Shown in pieces: positions 27,432 to 35,682 of a DNA stretch of 64,000 bases. Origin of the DNA: Ascidiaceihabitans sp039975415 (lineage in GTDB: Bacteria > Pseudomonadota > Alphaproteobacteria > Rhodobacterales > Rhodobacteraceae); NCBI RefSeq assembly GCF_039975415.1, contig NZ_JBDWHD010000007.1; one strand, 5' to 3'. The notes beneath the pieces were generated by a model. That model did no database searches and was not told the origin of the DNA. It saw only the letters and a program-made list of their open reading frames with translations. The position numbers were made by a program, and so were the translations under genes. Position 1 is the stretch's first letter; the number at the start of each line of letters is the position of its first letter.

Positions 27432-29296
27432 GCCGATTTCCGCGAACGTTGCTTCAGGATTGCAAGGATCAAAGCGAGCGCCGCAGGCGTCATCCCATCA
27501 ATCCGTGCAGCCTGCGCCAATGTGGATGGCCGTGTTTTCTCAAGCTTTGTCTTCAACTCGTTCGAGAGACCTTCAATCGTCGAGTATACGAACGAAACGG
27601 GTATCTTATGAGCCTCATCTTTGGCCAACCGAGCTATGTCTTTTTCTTGCCTAACAATATAATTTGCATACAAGGCTTCCCTGGACAGCTGCTTTTTAGT
27701 CTCATCATCCAAGGTACCGATACCACTATCTAGTGCTTCAAGATCATCGAACACTACATCTGGAAATGCCAATAGCTGAAAAGCGTTTCGCTTTGTCCCA
27801 TCTTGATTTATCCGAATTCCAGCTTCTGCAATTTGCTTAGGCGTAAAGAATTGATCGGAAACGACAGATCTTCCTTGTTCCAAGCGTTCCATCTTGTCTT
27901 CAAATACACGTACCCTTTTCTGGGAAACGCCGCCCAACCCTATTGCCACGGGAGTAAGTCGTTGATCTGCATTATCCGCTCTTAAGGACAATCTGAACTC
28001 TGCCCTTGATGTGAACATCCGATACGGTTCACTTACGCCGCGGGTGGTCAAATCGTCGATCATGACCCCGATGTAACTTGTCCCGCGTCCAAAGTGAACG
28101 GGGTCTAGACCTTTGGCGGTAAGTCCAGCGTTAAGGCCTGCAACCAAACCCTGCGCAGCCGCTTCTTCATAGCCCGTGGTACCATTTATCTGACCGGCCA
28201 AGTACAGGTTTGGAACATCTTGAAGCGCCAAATTACCGTCTAAAGCTCTGGGGTCGATGTAATCGTATTCGATTGCGTACCCAGGTTGCAGAATCTTTGC
28301 GTTTTCCAAGCCTGCAATTGAGGAAACATATTCTTCCTGAGTGCTTTCTGGCAGCGATGTTGAAATGCCATTTGGGTAGATTGTATGATCATCCAGTCCT
28401 TCAGGTTCCAAAAAAACTTGATGAGAGGTTTTATCGGCAAAGCGAACGACCTTGTCTTCGATCGAAGGACAGTACCTGGGCCCAATTCCGTCTATATGTC
28501 CGCCATACATCGCAGACTTTTCGAGATTCTTAGCAATAATTTCGTGTGTTCGTTCATTAGTGTGCGTAATCCCACATGAAATCTGAGGGATATCTGTACC
28601 ATTCGACATGAAAGAGAACATCGAAGGGTCGGAATCGCCTTCCTGCATCTCCAGTCCGTCCCAATTTATTGAACGACTGTCCAATCGCGGCGGTGTTCCC
28701 GTCTTTAACCGACCCAAAGGCAGATCAAAGCTGTCGATCCGCGTTGCAAGCCGTTCCGATGCTTTATCACCCATCCGGCCGCCCGATCTGGACACATCTC
28801 CTATGTGGATCACCCCCCTTAGAAAGGTGCCAGTAGTAAGAATTGTTTTTGCGGCGCGAACTTCAGAACCATCGGCCAAGATAAGACCAACAACTGCACC
28901 AGACTCCATGAGGAAGTCTACAACTTCGCCCTCCAGGACATCAAGATTTGGTCGGTTAAGCGTTTCGTTAAGCATCGCTTTACGATAGAGTTTTCGATCG
29001 GCTTGAGTCCGCGGTCCCTGAACCGCAGGGCCCTTGCGCCGGTTCAGTAGACGAAACTGGATACCAGATGCGTCGGCAACACGCCCCATCACACCATCCA
29101 TCGCATCAATTTCCCGAACGAGATGGCCTTTGCCTAAGCCACCGATCGCGGGATTACACGACATCACGCCAATTCCAGCCAGTGACATCGTTACCAAAAC
29201 AGTTTTAGCTCCGATGCGGGCGGATGCATGGGCGGCTTCTGCACCAGCATGTCCACCACCAATAACTGCAACATCAAAATGTTTCACGTGAAACAC
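27428..29296 (-). CDS. mnmG: tRNA uridine-5-carboxymethylaminomethyl modification enzyme MnmG
   Basis: A 622-residue FAD protein (GidA) that works with MnmE to make (c)mnm5U34 in tRNAs. The FAD-binding motif VIGGGHAGAEAAHASARIG is near the N-terminus; CNPAIGGLGKGHLVREIDAM and the C-terminal helical MnmE/tRNA-binding region are present. I choose GTG 29296 (family start MFHVKHFDVAVIGGG), which lies 4 bp after the mnmE stop, rather than the in-frame ATG at 29335, which would overlap mnmE by 35 bp. The start codon and next codons overlap a perfect parS. Confidence 0.93.
   Translation of the reverse strand: MFHVKHFDVAVIGGGHAGAEAAHASARIGAKTVLVTMSLAGIGVMSCNPAIGGLGKGHLVREIDAMDGVMGRVADASGIQFRLLNRRKGPAVQGPRTQADRKLYRKAMLNETLNRPNLDVLEGEVVDFLMESGAVVGLILADGSEVRAAKTILTTGTFLRGVIHIGDVSRSGGRMGDKASERLATRIDSFDLPLGRLKTGTPPRLDSRSINWDGLEMQEGDSDPSMFSFMSNGTDIPQISCGITHTNERTHEIIAKNLEKSAMYGGHIDGIGPRYCPSIEDKVVRFADKTSHQVFLEPEGLDDHTIYPNGISTSLPESTQEEYVSSIAGLENAKILQPGYAIEYDYIDPRALDGNLALQDVPNLYLAGQINGTTGYEEAAAQGLVAGLNAGLTAKGLDPVHFGRGTSYIGVMIDDLTTRGVSEPYRMFTSRAEFRLSLRADNADQRLTPVAIGLGGVSQKRVRVFEDKMERLEQGRSVVSDQFFTPKQIAEAGIRINQDGTKRNAFQLLAFPDVVFDDLEALDSGIGTLDDETKKQLSREALYANYIVRQEKDIARLAKDEAHKIPVSFVYSTIEGLSNELKTKLEKTRPSTLAQAARIDGMTPAALALILAILKQRSRKSA
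29280..29295. promoter_or_regulatory. parS site at the mnmG start
   Basis: A second perfect TGTTTCACGTGAAACA palindrome begins (minus strand) at the TG of the mnmG GTG start codon and encodes FHVK. Identical to the rsmG site, 1.9 kb away. Confidence 0.93.
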
Positions 29297-29300
29297 TCCA

Positions 29301-30578
29301 TCATTTTCCAAGACAAAAACTTGCGAATATCTCATCTAGCAGGTTTTCAACGTCTATGCGACCAATCAATGCTTCCAGCGATCTAACCGCAGTTCGCAAT
29401 TCTTCCGCAGCAATATCGTAGTGTTCAGGTCCACGATCAATAAGAGGCAACACTGTAAGCAACACAGAATGGGTTTCAGTCATCGCAACTCTATGACGTT
29501 CATGTGTCGCTAAACCAGCAGTGGACGAGCGCTTGGACAATGTTGTCTGAACACACTTCAACAGCCCTTCAACACCATGGCCAGTCAAGCCAGAGATACC
29601 TTGACCCGTTAAATCGGCCTTAGGCGCAACGACAATATCATCATCTGTCAACTCTAGACCAAAATCTTGACCATCTTTCGCCAGAACGACGCGTAAATCT
29701 GCTTGCTTGGCACGATCCAAAGCACGATCAATTCCGATTTGTTCGACAGTATCTTGGCCTTCACGAAGACCCGCTGTGTCAAGGAAAGTCACAGGTAGTC
29801 CATTCAAATCCATTCGAACTTCGATCACATCCCGCGTCGTTCCCGCTATATCTGACGTAATAGCAACATCGCGGCCGGCCAATGCGTTCAGCAACGTGGA
29901 CTTACCCGCGTTTGGAGGACCTATGATTGCAACCTCAAAACCCAGACGAATACGTTCCGCAACATGACTTCCGTCAATTTCACGGACAAGTTCATCCCGA
30001 ACGCTTTGGAGAATACCACGTACCTCGGGTGAAACATCTACCGGAACGTCTTCATCTGCAAAATCTATTGTAGCTTCGATCAATGACGCAGACCTGATTA
30101 ACGAAGACCGCCAGCCTTCTACCAAATCACCCAGATGTCCTGAAACTGTTTTTAACGCTTGAACACGCTGCGCTTCTGTCTCGCTTTCAATCAGATCGGC
30201 AAGGCCTTCGACTTGTGCCAAATCCATTCGACCGTTTTCCAAAGCACGACGCGTAAATTCACCCGGTTCCGCCAAGCGAACCGAAGGTCGGTTTGAAAGG
30301 TCTTTCATAACCGCCTGCACGACCGCAATGCTGCCATGCAAATGAAATTCTACGACGTCTTCGCCCGTAAAACTGTTTGGGCCTGCAAAACAAAGAACCA
30401 ATGCTTTGTCTAAAAGCGCGCCAGACCCATCGAACAGAGACCGCAGCCCAGCGACCCTGTCTTTTGGTAAACTGTGCGTCAGAGTTTTGGCAGCGGACAA
30501 GGCATTGGGACCAGAAATACGGATCACCGCAACCCCTGCCCGGCCCTGTGCGCTTGCTAAGGCAAAAATCGTTTCCAT
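29301..30578 (-). CDS. mnmE: tRNA modification GTPase MnmE
   Basis: A 425-residue GTPase (TrmE) partner of MnmG. The N-terminal formyl-THF-binding domain starts METIFALASAQGRAGVAVIR; the G domain has the P-loop GPPNAGKSTLLNAL, the IAGTTRD switch and DTAGLREG; the protein ends in FCLGK, the conserved C-terminal Cys motif. It is slightly shorter than E. coli MnmE (454), mostly by a compact G domain. Spacing to mnmG is 4 bp, so the two partner enzymes are coupled. Confidence 0.95.
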   Translation of the reverse strand: METIFALASAQGRAGVAVIRISGPNALSAAKTLTHSLPKDRVAGLRSLFDGSGALLDKALVLCFAGPNSFTGEDVVEFHLHGSIAVVQAVMKDLSNRPSVRLAEPGEFTRRALENGRMDLAQVEGLADLIESETEAQRVQALKTVSGHLGDLVEGWRSSLIRSASLIEATIDFADEDVPVDVSPEVRGILQSVRDELVREIDGSHVAERIRLGFEVAIIGPPNAGKSTLLNALAGRDVAITSDIAGTTRDVIEVRMDLNGLPVTFLDTAGLREGQDTVEQIGIDRALDRAKQADLRVVLAKDGQDFGLELTDDDIVVAPKADLTGQGISGLTGHGVEGLLKCVQTTLSKRSSTAGLATHERHRVAMTETHSVLLTVLPLIDRGPEHYDIAAEELRTAVRSLEALIGRIDVENLLDEIFASFCLGK

Positions 30579-30608
30579 TCATTCAACCCATTGTTATTAA
30601 ACAATAAG

Positions 30609-31898
30609 TTATGTGTTCATTGAATCGAAAAAGTCGGAATTCGTCTTTGTTTGCTTCAACTTCGAAATCAAGAACTCGATCGCATCTGTGGTGCCCATTG
30701 GATTCAAAATCCGGCGCAATACGAATGTTTTTTGCAAATCGATTTTATCGACCAGAAGGTCTTCCTTACGGGTACCCGACTTAAGAATATCAATCGCCGG
30801 GAAGACACGTTTGTCTGCAATCTTACGATCCAGAACAATCTCAGAGTTACCCGTACCTTTGAATTCCTCGAAGATAACCTCGTCCATGCGGCTACCTGTG
30901 TCGATCAAAGCCGTCGCGATAATTGTCAGCGATCCACCTTCTTCGATGTTCCGCGCTGCACCAAAGAAGCGTTTTGGACGCTGCAAGGCATTCGCATCTA
31001 CACCACCGGTCAAAACCTTACCAGACGACGGCACGACGGTGTTGAATGCACGACCCAAGCGCGTGATCGAATCCAGCAAAATAACGACATCGCGCTTATG
31101 CTCGACCAGACGTTTCGCTTTTTCGATAACCATTTCAGACACGGCGACGTGACGCGTTGCAGGTTCATCGAAAGTGGATGAAACCACTTCCCCCTTCACA
31201 GAGCGTTGCATGTCCGTGACTTCTTCAGGACGTTCATCAATCAAAAGAACGATCAAGTAGCACTCTGGGTGGTTCTTTTCGATACTGTTGGCAATGTTCT
31301 GAAGTAGCACAGTTTTACCGGTACGCGGCGGCGCCACGATCAAAGAACGTTGGCCCTTGCCGATCGGCGACACCAAATCAATGATGCGTGCGGAACGGTC
31401 TTTGACAGTCGGATCTTCGACTTCCATATTCAAACGCTCGTCCGGATACAGCGGCGTCAGGTTGTCGAAGGCGATTTTATGTTTGGCTTTCTCAGGCTCT
31501 TCAAAGTTAATCTTCACCGTTTCAATCAACGCAAAATAACGTTCATTTTCATCAGGAGCTTTGATCACGCCCTCAATTGTGTCCCCTGTACGCAACGAAT
31601 GTTTGCGGATCATTTCAGGGGAAACATAGATATCGTCAGGACCAGACAAATAGTTTGCTTCCGGAGAGCGTAGAAACCCGAACCCGTCCTGCAACACTTC
31701 CAAGACACCATCGCCGGAGATTTCCCAACCTTCATCTGCGCGTTCGCGCAGAATTTGGAACATCATCTCGCCTTTACGCATTGTGGATGCGTTTTCGATC
31801 TCAAGCTCTTCCGCCATAGACAGAAGGTCTTTTGGACTTTTTGCCTTCAAGTCCGCCAAGTTCAAGCGTTCAGAGATGTCGATAGCGTCGTTCGTCAT
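30609..31898 (-). CDS. rho: Transcription termination factor Rho
   Basis: A 429-residue Rho helicase. The N-terminal Rho domain (DLKAKSPKDLLSMAEELEI) and cold-shock RNA-binding segment (DGFGFLRSPEANYL) precede the RecA-like ATPase with P-loop IVAPPRTGKTVLLQN, the DERPEEVTDM motif and the Q/R-loop region. Full length. It is the leftward neighbour of the inferred origin and is transcribed away from it. The 5' side falls in the non-coding gap, which may hold an autoregulatory leader. Confidence 0.97.
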   Translation of the reverse strand: MTNDAIDISERLNLADLKAKSPKDLLSMAEELEIENASTMRKGEMMFQILRERADEGWEISGDGVLEVLQDGFGFLRSPEANYLSGPDDIYVSPEMIRKHSLRTGDTIEGVIKAPDENERYFALIETVKINFEEPEKAKHKIAFDNLTPLYPDERLNMEVEDPTVKDRSARIIDLVSPIGKGQRSLIVAPPRTGKTVLLQNIANSIEKNHPECYLIVLLIDERPEEVTDMQRSVKGEVVSSTFDEPATRHVAVSEMVIEKAKRLVEHKRDVVILLDSITRLGRAFNTVVPSSGKVLTGGVDANALQRPKRFFGAARNIEEGGSLTIIATALIDTGSRMDEVIFEEFKGTGNSEIVLDRKIADKRVFPAIDILKSGTRKEDLLVDKIDLQKTFVLRRILNPMGTTDAIEFLISKLKQTKTNSDFFDSMNT

Positions 31899-32105
31899 AG
31901 TATATCACCACGTCAGCACAGAAGATGACTGCGCCAATCTAAATTTTCATGTGAGTATCAAACGTTCCCCGGACGGGGCGTTGCAGGTCAAATATGGGTT
32001 TGAGGGCTTTAAGTCAATCAGTTCGATTTAAACGCTTAGGTCTGCTCTATTTAAATAAATATAAGAGAGAAGAAAGGATGATGATTAAGTAGGACGCTGA
32101 ATATC

Positions 32106-32139
32106 TGTGGATTAGTGATTTATGGACAGGTTATCCAGA
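32106..32139. promoter_or_regulatory. DnaA-box cluster in oriC
   Basis: Three 9-mers within 34 bp, each one mismatch from TTATNCACA: TGTGGATTA (reverse), TTATGGACA and TTATCCAGA. They are adjacent to AT-rich sequence on the right that could be the unwinding element. Confidence 0.6.
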
Positions 32140-32365
32140 TGTGGGCTGTTTTGTTCACTATCTCACGTTGGATTGCCTATTACGGAATTTATTAAGATAT
32201 TACATAATGTTAAATGATACACATTGCTTGAAAGTTGGTAGTATATCTGGGGATAAATCCTGCATAACTAAGTTATCTACTGGATGGAGTTTATCCTTAT
32301 CACCGGTGCATGCTTTGGGACAAAAGGGATTGGAATCCTGATTTATCCCAACACGGCAGGATCGG

Positions 32366-32382
32366 TCTGTGATTTTCACAGA
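32366..32382. repeat. 17 bp inverted repeat
   Basis: TCTGTGA-TTT-TCACAGA, a perfect 7 bp inverted repeat with a 3 nt centre, 44 bp before the maf start and within the inferred origin. It could be an operator or a protein site in the origin; no regulator is assigned. Confidence 0.5.
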
Positions 32383-32417
32383 TCACACGATATGAGATAC
32401 AAGACTTTGACACAGGT

Positions 32418-32426
32418 TTATCCACA
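32418..32426 (+). promoter_or_regulatory. Perfect DnaA box at the maf start
   Basis: TTATCCACA matches the DnaA consensus exactly and its last A is the first base of the maf ATG. DnaA binding here would cover the maf translation start region on DNA and could affect maf transcription. Confidence 0.75.
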
Positions 32427-33025
32427 TGACCCAACAGATCATTCTCGCGTCAGGTTCTGACATTCGTGCACAAATGCTGCGTCAAGCAGGCCTGCGATTC
32501 GATGTTAAGCCAGCATTAGTTGATGAAGAGTTAATCAAGCAAGCACTCCAGGCAGAAGACGCGCCGCCCCGCGATATTGCAGATGCCCTTGCCGAAGCAA
32601 AAGCGCGTAAAGTCAGCCAAAAACTTCCCGATGCGCTGGTCCTTGGATGTGATCAGGTGTTGGACCTGAACGGTCAGATGCTGTCCAAACCCAAAAGCGC
32701 AGAAGAAGCGTTGGTTCAGCTTAAATCAATGCGTGGTGAACGGCATATGTTGCTGTCAGCCTGCGTGATTTACGAAAACGGCAAACCGATCTGGCGGCAC
32801 GTTGGCCAGGTTCGATTGCGGATGCGGCAGGCGTCAGACACTTATTTGCAAGGCTATGTGAACCGGAACTGGGACAGCATCCGCCACGCAGTCGGTGCAT
32901 ATAAATTGGAAGAAGAAGGTGTGCGCTTGTTTCACAGCATTGATGGTGATTACTTCAACGTGCTGGGTTTGCCGCTTTTGGAACTGCTGGCATATTTGGG
33001 ACTTAAGGGAGTAATCGAAACATGA
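32426..33025 (+). CDS. maf: Maf family nucleotide pyrophosphatase
   Basis: A 199-residue Maf protein, a house-cleaning pyrophosphatase for modified nucleotides. The N-terminal ILASGSDIRAQML aligns with the family's LASxSPRRxxLL motif, but Pro is replaced and one Arg is lost; the later GCDQVL corresponds to GADTVV. These changes are common in an alphaproteobacterial subgroup and leave substrate uncertain. First gene to the right of the inferred origin and start of maf-aroE-coaE-dnaQ; it overlaps aroE by 4 bp. Confidence 0.9.
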   Translation: MTQQIILASGSDIRAQMLRQAGLRFDVKPALVDEELIKQALQAEDAPPRDIADALAEAKARKVSQKLPDALVLGCDQVLDLNGQMLSKPKSAEEALVQLKSMRGERHMLLSACVIYENGKPIWRHVGQVRLRMRQASDTYLQGYVNRNWDSIRHAVGAYKLEEEGVRLFHSIDGDYFNVLGLPLLELLAYLGLKGVIET

Positions 33026-33855
33026 GCGCCAACAAAATTCCTTTGGCAGGCGTCATTGGATCGCCCATCGGACATTCAAAATCCCCGCAAATTCATCAGC
33101 ATTGGTTAAAGACGCTTGGGCTAGCCGGCTTCTATATCCCGATGGACGTCGCCCCCGAAAACCTTCGTGATGCGCTGTTGATGCTTCCAAAGATGGGATT
33201 TGTGGGCGTGAACATCACTGTTCCACACAAAGAAGCTGTGATGGATATCGCTGACCTTATCACTGATCGGGCGACGCTTATTGGTGCCGCAAACACGTTG
33301 ATCTTCCGCAAAGACGGGAAAATTCACGCCGATAACACAGATGGTTACGGATTTATCGAGAACCTGAAATCGGGGGCACCGCATTGGGATCCGAAATCAG
33401 GCCCCGCGGCTGTATTTGGGGCAGGTGGTGCGTCGCGTGCTGTGTTGGCGTCGTTGTTGGATGCTGGTGTGCCAGAGATTTTGCTTACAAATCGTACGCG
33501 GGTCCGTGCAGAAAAACTGGCGAATGATTTTGGAAAACGCATCCGGGTTGTCGATTGGGTTCAGGCCGGCAACATCCTTGAAGATGCCACGTTAACGGTG
33601 AACACCACTTTGCTTGGCATGATTGGAAAACAGGAATTGCGCGTGCCTTTGGATGGTTTGCGCAAGGGATCAATCGTGACTGATCTTGTCTACGCACCAC
33701 TGCAAACCAAACTTTTGTCCACCGCCCAAGAAACGGGATGCACAACCGTTGACGGGTTGGGAATGCTTTTGCATCAAGCAGTCCCCGCTTTTGAACGCTG
33801 GTTTGGAAAGCGCCCGGTCGTAGACAGTGCCACCCGCGCTGCGGCTTTGCGGTGA
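33022..33855 (+). CDS. aroE: Shikimate dehydrogenase
   Basis: A 277-residue NADP-dependent enzyme reducing 3-dehydroshikimate to shikimate in aromatic amino acid synthesis. The substrate-binding PIGHSKSPQIHQHW and NITVPHKE motifs, ANTLIF, DNTDGYGF and the NADP-binding VFGAGGASRAVLASLL are all visible. ATGA overlap with maf; stop overlaps the coaE start in TGATG. Confidence 0.96.
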   Translation: MSANKIPLAGVIGSPIGHSKSPQIHQHWLKTLGLAGFYIPMDVAPENLRDALLMLPKMGFVGVNITVPHKEAVMDIADLITDRATLIGAANTLIFRKDGKIHADNTDGYGFIENLKSGAPHWDPKSGPAAVFGAGGASRAVLASLLDAGVPEILLTNRTRVRAEKLANDFGKRIRVVDWVQAGNILEDATLTVNTTLLGMIGKQELRVPLDGLRKGSIVTDLVYAPLQTKLLSTAQETGCTTVDGLGMLLHQAVPAFERWFGKRPVVDSATRAAALR

Positions 33856-34445
33856 TGTTCAAGCTGGGTTTGACTGGATCCATCGGCATGGGCAAGTCAA
33901 CGACAGCCCAGATGTTTCAAGACGAAGGGTGCGCCGTTTGGGATGCTGACGCGGCTGTGCATCGATTGTACCAGACAGGGGGTGCCGCAGTGGCACCGAT
34001 GGCGTTGAAGTTTCCAGAAGTTGTGGAAAATGATGCGGTTTCCAGAGACAAATTGCGCCAGCTTGTCGGTCAAAACCCAAGTGTTCTGAAAGATATCGAA
34101 CAGATCGTGCATCCTTTGCTTGGACAGGACAGGTCCGGATTTTTGGCAAAAACAACAGCTGATATTGTGGTTTTTGACATACCGCTTTTGTATGAAACAA
34201 ACGGAGATAAGAACATGGACGCCGTAGCCTGTGTTTTTGTCGATGACGCAGAACAGGAACGCCGCGTTCTAGCGCGTGGGATCATGTCCCGCGAACAATT
34301 TCTGACGATAAAAGCCAAACAGATGCCTGCCGCTGAAAAAGTGTCGCGTGCGGATTACGTTATTCACACCGACACGCTTGAAGGCGCAAAGACAGACGTT
34401 AAAAAGGTGGTGGATACCATCAGAAAGCAACTGACCCATGCGTGA
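33855..34445 (+). CDS. coaE: Dephospho-CoA kinase
   Basis: A 196-residue P-loop kinase for the last step of CoA synthesis. The Walker A LTGSIGMGKST, the DADAAVHRLY segment and VFDIPLLYET are characteristic. ATG 33855 (MFKLGLTGS) overlaps the aroE stop; a GTG one codon earlier (33852) is also possible. It overlaps dnaQ by 8 bp. Confidence 0.94.
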   Translation: MFKLGLTGSIGMGKSTTAQMFQDEGCAVWDADAAVHRLYQTGGAAVAPMALKFPEVVENDAVSRDKLRQLVGQNPSVLKDIEQIVHPLLGQDRSGFLAKTTADIVVFDIPLLYETNGDKNMDAVACVFVDDAEQERRVLARGIMSREQFLTIKAKQMPAAEKVSRADYVIHTDTLEGAKTDVKKVVDTIRKQLTHA

Positions 34446-35124
34446 GATCGTACTCGACACAGAAACCACTGGATTTGACCCCCAAAGCGGCGACCGTATC
34501 GTCGAAATTGGCGCGGTGGAACTTATGGGGCACGTGGCCACAGGCAAAACCTTTCACGAATACATCGACCCAGAACGGTCCATGCCGCAAGAGGCCTTCG
34601 AGGTGCACGGCCTTGGCGATGACTTCTTGCGTGGAAAGCCGAAGTTTGCAGAAGTTGGACAGAAGTTTCTGGATTTCATCGGTGATGCAAAGCTGGTGAT
34701 CCACAACGCAGCCTTCGACATGAAGTTTCTGAATGCAGAACTGAAATGGATGAACCTGCCGCAAATTCCGTGGGAACAGGCTGTCGATACTCTGATGATT
34801 GCCCGCAAAAAGTTCCCCGGATCGCCCGCGTCGCTTGATGCGCTGTGTCGCAGGTTCGGGATCACCACAGAACGGGACCTGCACGGCGCCCTGTTGGACA
34901 GTGAAATTCTGGCAGAAGTGTATCTTGAGCTTATTGGCGGGCGGCAACCAGATTTTGGATTGGCCACCGCTGGTGGGTCGCAAACAAATCAGAACGAAGC
35001 CGCTTGGACACCCAAACCGCGCCCGACTGCCCTACCGCCGCGTATTTCCGAGGCCGAAGCCGAAGCGCATGCGGCGTTTGTCGCCAAAGAGCTTGGTGAA
35101 GAAGCTCTTTGGCGTAAGTTTTAG
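34438..35124 (+). CDS. dnaQ: DNA polymerase III epsilon subunit (proofreading exonuclease)
   Basis: A 228-residue DEDDh exonuclease. ExoI has Asp7 and Glu9 in VLDTETTGFDP; ExoII is HNAAFDMKFL; ExoIII LHGALLDSEILAEVY holds the catalytic His and Asp. The C-terminal tail after about 185 should carry the polymerase-alpha-binding segment. Last gene of the rightward group from the origin; it converges with secB with a 4 bp overlap. Confidence 0.96.
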   Translation: MREIVLDTETTGFDPQSGDRIVEIGAVELMGHVATGKTFHEYIDPERSMPQEAFEVHGLGDDFLRGKPKFAEVGQKFLDFIGDAKLVIHNAAFDMKFLNAELKWMNLPQIPWEQAVDTLMIARKKFPGSPASLDALCRRFGITTERDLHGALLDSEILAEVYLELIGGRQPDFGLATAGGSQTNQNEAAWTPKPRPTALPPRISEAEAEAHAAFVAKELGEEALWRKF

Positions 35125-35606
35125 GCGTCTGCTGGCGACGCGGTGCCTTCGGCGGCCTGACGGCGTTCGATTTCGGCACGGTACAGCGCGATAAAGTCGA
35201 TGTTTTCCAGGTTCAGCGGCGGGAAACCACCGTCACGTGTCACGTCGCTGACGATGCGGCGCAGGAACGGGAAAATCATGCGCGGGCATTCGATCAACAG
35301 AAACGGGTGCAGCTGGTCTTCTGGCACGTTTTCGATGTGGAAAATGCCCACATAGTCGATTTCGCACACAAACAACGTGGTGTCTGTGCCTTTTTCCTTG
35401 GATGTGATGTTCAGCTTGATGGAAGATTCAAACTGGTTGTCACCGCCGCGTTTCTTCGCATCCAAGTTCACCTGAACCTGCACATCTGGCTGTGCTTCTG
35501 GTGACGCGCCTTTTTGGGCCATGATGTTTTCGAATGACATGTCGCGGACAAATTGTCCTAACACGCGCATGTTCGGCTGCTGCGGTTGTGCTTCGTTTTC
35601 GGCCAT
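35121..35606 (-). CDS. secB: Protein-export chaperone SecB
   Basis: A 161-residue SecB, which holds preproteins unfolded for SecA. Family segments QFVRDMSFEN, the acidic mid-region CEIDYVGIF and PFLRRIVSDVTRDGGFPPLNLENIDF are clear. ATG 35606 is preceded by CAGGAGC and gives a normal N-terminus; an upstream Met at 35642 is rejected. Confidence 0.96.
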   Translation of the reverse strand: MAENEAQPQQPNMRVLGQFVRDMSFENIMAQKGASPEAQPDVQVQVNLDAKKRGGDNQFESSIKLNITSKEKGTDTTLFVCEIDYVGIFHIENVPEDQLHPFLLIECPRMIFPFLRRIVSDVTRDGGFPPLNLENIDFIALYRAEIERRQAAEGTASPADA

Positions 35607-35682
35607 AAAGTTTTGCTCCTGAAGGATATCTGGTTGTGCCAAGTTTAATTTGCGATGTCTGTAGCAGCTTGGGAAAGCAGCC

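Larger units (their letters stand above)
31899..32425. other. Inferred chromosomal replication origin (oriC), non-coding
   Basis: A 527 bp gap between divergent rho and maf with no convincing gene. It is visibly AT-rich (for example 32049-32080 and 32186-32225). DnaA-box-like 9-mers: one perfect TTATCCACA at 32418-32426; one-mismatch boxes at 32106-32114 (reverse), 32120-32128, 32131-32139 and 32248-32256 (reverse); weaker two-mismatch copies at 32273, 32291 and 32343. Flanking genes are all transcribed away from it, and ParABS lies on the left flank. In Caulobacter and relatives oriC also sits upstream of the maf-aroE-coaE-dnaQ side. Function is inferred from layout and boxes. Confidence 0.82.

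Noticed and set aside
32141..32341. 66-codon open frame inside the rho-maf gap
   Set aside because: No ribosome site, no conserved motif, and it spans DnaA-box-like sequence; better explained as non-coding origin DNA.
31899..32425. CtrA full sites (TTAA-N7-TTAA) in the inferred origin
   Set aside because: Several TTAA half-sites are present but none with a 7 bp spacer that I could find; the only exact site I see is at 53406-53420.
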